This document shows positions 15,392 to 27,300 of a DNA stretch of 64,000 nucleotides, one piece after another (position 1 is the first letter of the stretch; every line of letters begins with the position of its first letter). The stretch spans positions 20,735,904 to 20,799,903 of the forward strand of contig OZ038436.1 in assembly GCA_964036275.1 (NCBI GenBank). Reading direction: 5' to 3'. Under the pieces are notes generated by a model. That model saw nothing but the letters and a program-made list of their open reading frames with translations. It did no database searches and was not told the DNA's origin. The DNA is from Litoditis marina. Its lineage: Eukaryota; Nematoda; Chromadorea; Rhabditida; Rhabditidae. The translations under genes and the position numbers were made by a program.

Positions 15392-18300
15392 GATTTTTCC
15401 GACCTGAACTGACTTATATCATTCGCAGACCAGACATCCTATGTACGACACATCGGATGATTACGAGGACAGTGCGTACGATACGGAACCGACCACGGTA
15501 GACCCCCTAGCCGGTCCCATCTCACCGGAAAGCTGTAAAAGGGGTATTTTCGATCGAATCGACGATCTACTGGGCCTCATAGCCTCCGGTTGGAGATATC
15601 ACATCTCGTCCACGGAACCCGTCAAGGAGTCATGGCTTCGTCTTGACAACGCCACTGATAAGATCTGCTCCTTGATGATTCGTAAGTTGAAAAGTGGTTC
15701 TAAACGTTGTATTCAATGTGAAGTCATATATGGGTTTTCTATGAAGCTTCTTGTGTTTTGCTAATTGATCAAGTTATAATTATGCTGGAAGCCAAAGTAA
15801 TTTTAATTGAATTTTCAAAGTAGTAATCACCAGCTATTCATCTATCGTCTCGATAGCAACGCACGTGTCGTGTTCTCGCGAATTGGTCTCTTTTTTGATG
15901 AAAGTCGTCCCAAGTGTCGTTTGTCGAGTGTAACTCATTGCTTTGGATGGCCTTTCATCATCGTTTCGCGTGCTCATCGCCGCATATTTTCATGAGTCTC
16001 CGACCGGCCGCTGCTGTTCTCTGCCTATCCAGCCAGTCTTCTCCTCTCAGAGTATCTCATCTCGTCTGAGTTGGCTATCTGCCATCCCCCCATATTGTGC
16101 TAGCCGTCAGTTGGATTAAGAGCAAAGTGAATTAATTTGAGTCCGATGGCCGAGATTGCGGGTTTTTTCATTTGATTTTCGTCAGGCCTTCCTTCCTCTC
16201 TTTGTCGCCCCGCCACTCCGCCCAGTACACTTGTCAACAATGCAATTGTTCGTGTACATGCCATCCTAATGGTAATAGTATCCAAGCCGGCAGAAGAAGC
16301 GCATCTCGCTGTTTGATGTCTTATCATGAACCTGACTACCCGTTTCGCACGTCCACCATTACTGCTGCTGTAATTCTTTCTAACTAAGAATGCAGTTGTA
16401 CTCGACTGTTACGATCACTCCATTCACAACTACTCGAAGACGACGTCAGACTAGAGCCAGGGTTCCCGTGATTCCCAGAAACAAACTGCAACAAAAGCTG
16501 CACAAGCTGAGAAGTAGCCGACAACGTATTGATTCAGGCATGTTTGTTCTCCTTAATGGCATTCGGTATGATTGAGGGATGAGAGAGCGAGCTGTTTTTT
16601 GTGGAACGCAGTGAGTTATTCTGTCCTCTTCAGATCGCAATACTGTTGAAGCTGCCATGCAATCGGCTGGCGATACCGTCCATAAAGATGCCGGCATATC
16701 AACCGCCGACGTTTTCGACGCGATTGTGTTCAGGAATCCCGGCCCTCTGGATATTCCGCTAATGGGTGGCATTTCAAGGCCCTACGATCGGTCCACTTCA
16801 AGTGCCATATCAATACCCGGCGAAAATCTGGTCCCGTCTACCTCGGAATCGAGTTAGATTACATATTTTCATTAGTACACAACTAATAAACACGTTCAGA
16901 CGTGAATGAAATATTGAAAATATGGTGCATTGAACCCAAATACAAAGTGAAAATGAAATTAGTTTTTAGCAACGTTTCTAGTTGAAACAAAGTTTCCATA
17001 AGAGGTCGTATATCAGTGAATCATGAGTAAATGATCATGTGAAGGCGCAATTGTTTTATGCATGTACGTTCAATGTTGTTCTGCTTGGTTGCCGTTGGTT
17101 TTGCCGGCATATGCACTCGAATGTCATAGAAGCGTTGCTCGCTCGATTGATGTTTTCAATTAGGGCCAACTCTCTTATAAGGCCGTTAGCGGGAGTTGGG
17201 TGGTCCGATTTAGTATACGACGATAGCCTGCACCTTTCTCCTGTGACGTAATTGTCTATCGCTGTACCTTTTGGGTTCGGCTTCCGGAGTGGCAGCCATT
17301 ATATTGCTATTGAGACACTAGCGAGCGGCTCCTATTCCGTATGAATGACTAGCTAATCGTTCCCTCTGTTCCTTTTGCAACTATTCTTAGATGCTAAAAA
17401 TGATGCTCAGCTTATTTCTGCTTCCTAGTATTATTGGTTGTGACATTTTATTCGCGGGACTGTTATCACCGCTGAACAGTCTGCTAGTGGATCAGGATTT
17501 GTACTGGGCGAACAGTTCGGGTCCACCTAATGTGTCACACTCGGCATCACGTGACCCAATTTACGTGTCGCACTCTCCATCACGTGATGGCGACCTGCTG
17601 GCTCGTTTTCCACGCAGTCGTGTCCGTTCGCGGCAGCCGCTACCGTTTTCCGTTGGAGATTTCACGTTCGCTTCGGCTTACGAAGGGTCACTCGACCCAC
17701 CCAAAGACCGTCGCGGGGTATCGGGACATGAGAGCGAGTACTCCTTCGTCGACCCCGTACCCACCTCCATGCCCAGACCTGGCCCAGCTCACACTCCACC
17801 CGGAATCCTATCCGCTGTTATCAGTTCACTTCTGGGACAAGGCAAACAATTTTTCTCAAAAATGTATCTTAAGAACTAAAATACAAAAAATCACCCTGCA
17901 AGGTCAAATTCTGGAAAGGTTTTATGCGTTATGTTGCGACAATTAGTGTGTAAGTTCAAATATAGGTGAAAGACTAAATGGTTTCATTTTGTAAACTTAG
18001 TAATATTGTATTTTCCAGCGCTCGTCGGCCCTCCTTCCAACGTGCGAGTAGAAGCCACCTCGAACAACTCGGCAGTCATACAATGGGATTTCGAAGCGGG
18101 ACCGGTGCGTCAATTACCGGTGCTACTAATTGCATTGGCGCAGATTATTAGGCCATGAAAGCCCTATTCTATAGATGATTGCCGTTTACAATTGGAGGGG
18201 GTAAAATAACATGTGATCCTCGCATCTTCCCAAGTTTTCTTAGTGACTTTAACGAGTTTACGAGTGTGTGAATTCTTTCTTTTTGTCGTTTCGGAATGTG

Positions 18301-21300
18301 AGTAGTATTGCATAGATTATTTGGAAGATTTTCTAATTTAGTTTGTAGTTTGTACTTTTCTTTTATAGGTGGACGGCTTTGTGGTACGGTACATGCACGA
18401 GCCCGGCCAGCAACACCGGGACGACAAATGGGTGTCGCGAACGGTGTTGAACCCGACGGCACGTCATCTGGAAATAGCCCAGCTCACGGCACACAAGCCC
18501 TACGCGTTCTGCGTCATGGCCATCAAGAATAATGTGAGTAACTATGAAAACTATGAATGGTTATACATTGGAAACGTTGTGAAATCTTCTAAATATCAAT
18601 TATATAACAAATTAGATTCTTTTGTCGAAGTTAAAGGGAAGAAAGTTGGCTCTTTCAACGAAAAGTTTGTGAAGTTCGAAGACATGTTATCTTGAACGAT
18701 TTTTGGGGAAAGTTCGGACCATGATGATGTAGATTTCGACTCCGGTAGCATTCTGGCATGATGGTTACTGTCCGAGTAACTTTTCTTTATGAAGACTTGT
18801 CGTTTAGTTTCAGCGCTATGTATACGGCCTTTTCTTTGGCATTGGTTTTGGAGGAGCTTTTTGTTTAGTAGTCTTGTCATTCTTTCATTAGCGCGCAGCA
18901 CTTTGTTTACTCATCAAGTGGGAGTCGAATGAACGATGGCCTATTTTGTCACTCGCTAGTAATTTCGTTAGCAAACCTCTCTGCTTGAGGAGCAAGAGAA
19001 GTTGCGTTGTGAATAGAAGCTTCAAGGTTCAACAGATCAAAGTTCACATATTAGTAAGATTACTTCATCTAGACCTCGTCTAAGACCATAGCACAATTGC
19101 ACAACAGTTTGTTCTCTCAAATATGACCATATGTGATAGTTGAATTATTCGGATTATTCGTAGAGTTCGAGCCTAAACAGCTATGGAGCAATCGCAGCAA
19201 TTAACATTAGGCAATATTAAAATCAAGTAGGAAGTATGGAATAGTGTAATATTGTTTCTTTTTTCTTGCAGAGACAGGGATCGTGTTCGGATCCGCCGTA
19301 CGTGCTGCCCAAGTTAACTCCCGAGTTTATGGTGACCGATCTCGAGGTTCAGTGGAAGACGAGTGTTTCCGTCAAGTTGAGGTCGGTTACTTTTCGATAA
19401 TTAGCTGCGTTTACTCGGTGAATCACCTTTCCATATAAAGTTTCGTTACTTTCGATAGTTTTCACGAAAGCGAGGTTGTTTTTGTACAGAAAATTTAACT
19501 GCAATTCTACAATCACTCATTAATTCCATTAGATGTCTTTTTTTGTTTTGTAGCGTCCAGACTAGTTTTTATTACTAAGAGGCTTTGTCGTAAGAGCCTC
19601 AATGAATAATATGATTTATCCTGCTTCGATCCGATTGTGACAGCTGTATTTTGTGTATAAATCTGGCGCACATCCCGGTTGGCATGCCAACCTGGCTACG
19701 TAAATGAGATGAGAGTGCACATCCTGGTAATTTAGATGGAATTACAATGGGCCGAAGCCTGTCGAGTTCTATTTCAATCACACGGGAAAGAAGGAGTATT
19801 TCGACCAGGAGACACAGCTGAAAACCATGACGACGCCCGGCTTCAAACAGGACCTGAAGGGAGATGTCAGGGAATACCTGTGAGTCGAGGGGTCTCAATT
19901 TGAGAATTAGGGTCAGAAATGGGCAGTTGAATGGATCGGTGGAGAAACATGGAACAAGAAAGAGGAATATGAAGGGAGATATTGAAACAAATTGGGCCAT
20001 ATCACAACACAACGGCTTGTGTGGTGTAAAGGTGTAAAGAGCAGGAACACTGGTTTAATTCTAAGTCCGTGTTGCCATTTAGAAACACAAAAACTGGAAA
20101 TTTTTTAAGATAGTAGATTGTAATGATATCCCGATCAGTTTTATTACGTCTTACTCTTTCCCAGACTCACCAATCTGCGACCCTACATGATGTACACTCT
20201 TCATGTTGGCGTCTACTCGCCGGCTAATCAACGTATCTACTGGCCCCAGGAGGTAAATAAGCAACATTTGCGTCACTATTTGATGATGTTAAGCCGGCTG
20301 AAAATAACTAATTTGTATTGCAAAAGTTGTTCATTGAGAAAACATGTATGTCATCGCGACATCGTCAGAATGACTAATCTGTTTTGCCATTCTTCTAAGG
20401 TGTTTAGCATGTGTCATATGTTGAAGGGATTTACCCGTTGAAACTTTTGTCGGGACTTTTTCCGTTCAGAAAGTGTATCAGGGATCAGCATATAATTAGA
20501 AATATTCGATAACCAAAAGAAATCTTCTCAAAAATCTGAGCTAGATGAAAGAGCTCCAGGATAATCACATGCACAAACCAACCAGTAAGCACCTATTGCA
20601 CAAACTTCAAAAAGAAACCCGTGTTTCGATTCAAATGCGTAAAACTTCATGATTTTGCATAAAAAGGCCTTTTTGAAATTTTCTGGCTATGCGGCAAACT
20701 TGGGGTGACTTTGTTGGATCGAAAGTTGAATCACCCGTTTTTCTCCAAAATCAATAGTTTGAACTGATCCAGTCCCAAAAATGTCACAATTACTGGTGAA
20801 AATCTAGTTTTGTAGTATCTTCACCCAGATCAAACACCTAATTTCCAAAAAATCTCTGTTGACAACAAAGTCGCCCCACGTATGCCATGCGGATAACTTA
20901 AGTCGAACATGATCAAATGTCTGCAGGTGGTCGTGATGACGGACGCCACTGGTCCTCCCTTCGTGACAGCCCCCCAGCTGTTGGGAGGAGAACACCGACC
21001 GGGTCAGATGTCGATCAGACTACAACCGGCCAGCGAGGAGTACGGACCCATCTCCCATTACTGGATTGTAGTGGTGCCCGGCAACTTCTCACAGGTATGG
21101 TCGTGCTTTTAGTAGGCAAAAACGTTGTATGTGTGTTCTTATTGAGACATTGTTTTTCAAAGCAGGACCAATCCCGTGTCAACGGTCCTTTAAACTGCAA
21201 TTAGAAATGTATTGCAGTTTAAAGGACTGAAGCGTTGGGATTGGACCACATCATCCTCCTTTTTGAATAGTTCAGTTTCATAAGATTTTGACCGAATCCC

Positions 21301-24300
21301 TGTCACTTGAATTTTTGAGAATAAAAAGTTAATTCGATCAATTAACTCCCCCCATGTTCAGGAAGATGTCGTCAATCTTGACCCCACTTATCTGCAACGA
21401 ATCACGGAAGAACGACGAAAGATCCTAGCAAAGGAAATTAGTGCCTCGCCAGCTAAGGTTGGTTTGGGTTCCATTGTTCGATTCTGGAATTGAAAAAGTT
21501 AGCCATTAGAAGAAGCTGTATCAAGAATCTATTATTTTGTATTCAGCACATGTCGTTTTGACATCCTTATCCTCACAGTTTTTATTTGCATGATGTTCTT
21601 TTTAACTATTTTTTTCGTTTCAGTTGAAACGGGATGCTGTTACTCAGACCATCTCTACTGAGTCTACCTCTCAAGGGGAAGAATTCCGACGAGAGCGAAA
21701 GAGCAAGCGACATAGACGAGACCTTCCCGCCACCCCCTACGTGACAGCCAGGATAGGAGCCGAAGATCTGAGGAAGATGCGCCAGATGGATCGATCGTTT
21801 GTCATCGGAGACGAAAAGGTGAGAACAAGAGACGTTATTTTTAGGGATTCTTGAGATAGGTCATTAAAGAAGGACGATTATGTGGTCCAATCCCAATCTC
21901 AGTCATTTAAACTGCAATTTTCAATTGCAGTTTAAAGGACCGTTGACACGGCATTGGTCCACATAATCGTTCTACTTTAAGATACTGTTTTTTTCTTCGA
22001 GAAATGATTTGGCGAGCAGCAGAATAGATTGTAAGATCGATGCATATATTATCCGTTTGTCACGTACAAAAATCCAAGAGCCTCAAACTGAAAAAGCGAT
22101 GGGGTATTCTTAGTTTCGCTAACACATAGAAGGTATCTCTATAATACAGGAATTTACGAGAGAACCATTGAATATTAATCGATTACTCTGTCTCGAACCG
22201 TTTCCGCGTCTCTTCCCCCATCTAATCATGTATGCAGCCGGCAATGGAGCATCGCAGGCCTGGCAGACTGCCCCCCCCCCCCCCTCTCATACCATAATCA
22301 CATATTCCCATCCAATCTGGTCGCGATTCATTCCCATATACACCCCATCGGCGCCCAAATCGAGCAAATCTAAAGTTCTCTTGAAATACATATTTAATAT
22401 TTTACATGTTTGAGTCTGGATTTGCAACTTTGTGAAGTAGTTAAGTGTTGTTAATTTCGAAGTTGAGCTGAAAACAGTTAAGTATCGAGTTTTTATTTCT
22501 ATTTTGAATATTAGTTTTAGTTCTCTCTTTATCAAAGTTTTGACGAGTACGAAATTACGAACCGTGATGTGGATGATTTGTGGGTGTAGCAGAGACAAAG
22601 CGATCGTAACATTGGTTGGCGGTCTATAGCCAGCTGACATATGCGCGAAAACGTAGTATTGATTCAGACAATCATATTCTACATACTGTCACAGGAAAAT
22701 AAAAACCGCTAATTGACAGCAAAGTTACTGCAGTTCTACCCCGGTTTGACTGCCGATTTACCGCTGGTAGTACCGCGGTACTACCAGCGGTAAATCGGCA
22801 GTAAATCTGCAGTAAACCCGCAGTAAATGCGTAGTAAAGTAATTGGTATTCAAATCTACCACAAATTATCTAAAATAAAACTTTTTCAAAAAACACTTTA
22901 ATTTAACGCAATAGGAGCGCTCTATGCATCCTATCAGCATCAAAGTATAATATGATACCTTTCCGTTCTCGAAAAGTACCTCAAACTTGGGTAATTAAAC
23001 CGAAATCAACTCAAACCTTAACGACTAGTGATGGAGAAGTCCGTACTTAAGAAAGGACGGAAAATATTTTTTTTCAAAATTCGTTTTAAGGGTGAAAATG
23101 CATTCAATTCTCCAATATGCATGAATATTATTTGTACATCAGGATATCTGAACACATTTCTCGAAAATCATGATTTGGTGAAGAAATTGAAGTTATGAGC
23201 AACAACCATGAAAGTTCTTCTCTTAAATTTCCAATATATGGTTTTCCATCATGATTTGCTAAACAAAATGTTAATTCGTTCCATTTTAAACGATTGAGTA
23301 CTCATATTAAAGAAATGCAGTTGCCAGTAACTCACCATAACGATCGAAATAAAAGTTGAGCTGTCAGACTTGAAAAAAATATCTGCTCATTTTCTCGAAA
23401 CTGATTTGTATAATCTCCGATACGTTTATCCCTTCATTTTTTGAGTTTTCATATTGCGTTTCCACACGAAACACGCACTTGTGAGTAATTTACTATGAAT
23501 CTACTGCGGGTTTACTGCGGGTTTACTGCACGTTTACTGCGGATCTACCACGGGTTCGCCTTACTACGGGTTTACTGCGGATTTAACCCTGGTCACGAAA
23601 TTCCTATGGTATACGGCCCACAATTACTTTCATACCCCAGTAAGGTGTGACTATTCTACGAAAAGGAACACGTTTTTCCATCCAAGTGCGTGCAAATTCA
23701 TGATTTTTGATCATTAATATGCAAATTAAAATTTACCTTAAAATTTAAAATTTATTTCCAGCTATATCGACTTAAGTTAAAACTGATTGTTAGTCTTCAT
23801 TTTGTAACGCTACTTGCATACTGAGTCTGTTGCTTAGTTTCCTTTCAGTCTTGTTTTTTGCACGGCTAGTGGCCCAATATTTGGCTCGATATTGCTCATT
23901 TATGGTTCCTTGGGGAGCCCGGATATACGCTTGGATAGTAGTAGTCACCCACCCCTACACTTCCTCTGTCAACTTTACATGGAAAGCAGTTTTTAGCCAA
24001 CAAAAATACACGCCTCTTCGGTTTGAGAAAATGTTCGGGTGAGGGGTCTAGTGTTTGGTTTACATATTGTTTTCCGGGGATGTAACACGTGTTGGCTTTC
24101 TAATATAGTGGCATGATGTTGCTAGAGTTCTGGACTAGATCCTCCTCTCCTCTTTCCTAATTGTTTTCCTTATCTGCGAATGATGGAGCTCGAGATAAAC
24201 CTGCATTTATTTCAGCTGTACGATGGTTTCACCAACTTCCCGCTAGAGCCGAGTCGCAAATATCGTCTGTTGATGCGAGCATTTGCGAAAGAGGATCGAG

Positions 24301-27300
24301 CTAACCAGGTATGTTGCTATTCATCTTATAACCTTTTCAGAATATATAGTTTTTGCTGCCCTTTTATCTCAATTCTTTCTGTTTCTTTAATACGTCGCTT
24401 CTCTCCAACTCTCCATTTGTGCTTGTGAAAAATTCTCTCGCGTTTCTACAGCACTACCATAATAAATATAAACCTATATTCAATCAATCAATATATCATT
24501 ATGCGGGCAAAGTACAAGTAAAGTAGTTTTAGTAAAATAATTTCAATTTTCTAGTTTTTTTTCTCAAATGTAATGTTTCCAGTTGCACAAGCGTCCCCCC
24601 ATGACCGAGACCCTGTCGCGTCTCTACAGCGACTCTTCACTCAGCGAACCGTTTTCGACACAGCGATCCGCGCTGAAAGGAGGAACGGCCGGGAAAATGT
24701 GGTTGATGGGGCCCTTGATCGCCCTTCTCATCATTGGAATACTCATTGGAATGCTTGTTTGCTGGTTAGTTGTCCTTAATGTTTTGTATTCACACTAGTT
24801 CTTTTGTAGTTTGAACTAGTAATAACATTTTACGATAAAAGGACTTGGTAAAAACCAGAAAGTGCTATATAAAAAAAACTTTTTGGAGACGTCATTTACA
24901 CATATTTACTGTTTTATTTATAGAATTTAACAGTTTCAATTGAACGATTGTAGAGCTAGGAATGATTTCGACTGTAAACCGAAACTCATCAATTTTGAGC
25001 TCTGATATGTTATGTTTCAGGTGGATGCGTTGCAACAAGAAGTCGGCTGGTCGTACGCACCGCCACGGCTCTATTACCAAGGTGGCACTGACTGGGAATA
25101 TCATGAATGGAGGACCGGGAGAGACGAGCAAACTGCTGTCTACCGACTATGGAAGACCCGTCATGAACCCATATGAACAGGTGAGCAGCAGGGTACTAAA
25201 TAGATATATCTATAAACATTTTTGAAATTGGTTTTTTTCTGCGTGGAAGTTATCATATCGTCGTTGAGTGCAATAGGAATGAACTGGGAATCAATTCTCT
25301 CATTTCTCAGGTCGACTGATCTATTTGTAACATTGACGAGCTCAGACATTATATATTTTCAATGAATCAATTTTTTTTATTCTTCAATGTCGTTAGCGCG
25401 TCAAATAGTTTAGTATTGTGCACAAAAACTATATAAACATAATGAAAACTTACTGGGTGTTAGTTTATTGTATTCTTTCCAGATGAACAGTAGTGGTTGT
25501 ATGGAGTCCTCGCTAGATCTGTACCCCATGCCGGCCAGTTATTCGCGGGGAACCGGCAACTACGCCCCCGTACCAGTTCCCCTGCCCTGCTTACCCGCCA
25601 ACGGAGCTCTTATTGGTCAGTTGTTGATTAGATCTGATGTAATCAATCGATATTCATGTTTTGTTCACCCAAACCTAGGCAACATTTTCAATGCCAACTG
25701 GGACTAAGACCTACAAAAAATGAAGATTACGTTAGTAAGTTTAAAGTTAAAAAGTGAGTTTTCAATTGATGTGTGTCTAGGTGGTCAGCATTCCTTGTCT
25801 CATCCTGCTATTCCCATTGTCGAATTGGCCTCTCACATTGAACGTCTTCGAGTGAACAATAATGCTGGATTCCAACAGGTGCGCTTCTCAACCTTTTTTC
25901 AGGTCTGATAATGATCATTAATGACGTTTTTCCGTGACCTGTGAGGTAAAAACTAGAACTATTACAATCTTCCAGAACTATTACAATTTCCTTGTTGTTC
26001 AACCAAATAATTAACTTAAGTAACTAACTCAACTTTTTCAAATGTTTAAGTTAATTAACTAACTCAACTTTTTCAAATGTTTAAGTTAAGTAACTAACTC
26101 AACTTTTTCAAATGTTGAAGTTAAGTAACTAACTCAACTTTCAACTTCAATCAATTTATTCAGAAGTTTGAATCTAAATTAAAGAATTGACTAATCTAAC
26201 ATGCAACTCCAATTATCTTGTTCAGGAGTTCGAACTAACTTAATTCTTAATTAACTTATTCAGCAGTTGGAATCTAAATTAACTAATCTAACTTTTGTAA
26301 CTTATTTTCAATCAACTCGCTCCAGGAGTTCGAATCGATCGAGACGGGCCAGCACTTCACGTGGGAGCACAGCAGTGCGGAGATGAACAAGCACAAGAAC
26401 CGATACGCCAACGTGGTCGCCTACGATCATTCCAGGGTCGTACTCACGACTGTGGACGGAGAGCAGGGATCAGACTACATCAACGCCAACTACATTGATG
26501 GCTATGATAGGGTTAGTGAGAACTTGTGAATGAGGATTCTATTAGTTCAGCTCCGAACTCGACGTTTTGCTCTGAAATAGATGCCGAGATACTGTAATGA
26601 CATAGTTGACACCCGAATCGACTGAGTTATATATCGGCTGATTAGTTTAAGTAACAAACATACAATTCCTCGGGAAAAATTGGAAGTAGGGCAAATATTG
26701 AATGAAAATGAATCACGAGGTGAAGAAAATATCGAAAATAGATGTTAAACAGTTGGTCTAAACGAGCATCTTCAGCCGAAAGCCTACATCGCGACGCAAG
26801 GCCCCCTACCGGAGACGTTTGGCGACTTCTGGCGCATGATCTGGGAGGAGGGATCGGCGACCATTGTCATGCTGACCAATCTGGAGGAACGGTCTCGCAT
26901 CAAATGCGATCAATACTGGCCGACCAGGGGAAGCTCCACCTATGGAGACATACAGGTGGGTAGATATTTTGTTTCACGCAATTTCACGAAATACTGTTGC
27001 TCTGCAGTGATTTCTTCCGTTCTTCAATCTCTTGTTTTTTGTAAGTTCTGATACTTTCTCTTATAATTCGTATATTGAACGAATTATGAATATTAAAAAG
27101 ATGTATCCTTGTCTTGTTCAACATAATATGTCGAATCTAGAAGTGTAGATAGGACTTCATTAAACAAAATCATTCTAGGTGACGTTACTGGAGACAACCG
27201 TCCTGGCCCACTACACGATGCGCGCCCTTCGGATTCAGATGGCCGGCGAGCCGGAAGTACGTGAAATCCGTCATCTGCAGTACACGGCGTGGCCGGACCA

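Larger units (their letters stand above)
5100..19350 (+). other. FN3 repeats 3-4 of the LAR ectodomain
   Basis: The end of exon 6 with exons at 6575 and 10901 forms a third repeat ([20 protein letters not shown] ... [20 protein letters not shown]). Exons at 18019, 18369 and the first half of 19272 form a fourth ([11 protein letters not shown] ... VIQWDF ... [13 protein letters not shown]). The 10901 exon ends with one spare base (phase 1) that joins the 18019 exon to give an Ala codon, so the intervening 7-kb intron with its nested genes is skipped in the main transcript. Confidence 0.85.
19310..24308 (+). other. Membrane-proximal ectodomain with polybasic processing site
   Basis: Exons 11-17 encode divergent FN3-like sequence (VKLRWNYNG ... 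[27 protein letters not shown]). The 21624 exon carries a dense basic run, [12 protein letters not shown], followed by [12 protein letters not shown], and the 24216 exon continues [10 protein letters not shown]. In vertebrate LAR a basic site followed by a PYVAAQL-type sequence at the same place is cut by a furin-like protease to give two non-covalently held subunits. Cleavage here is inferred from the motif and its position. Confidence 0.8.

Noticed and set aside
15128..15412. Hydrophobic leader-like ORF upstream of nested gene 1
   Set aside because: It starts with TTG, its end is a CT microsatellite translated as Ser/Leu, and no donor joins it in phase with the 15441 exon.
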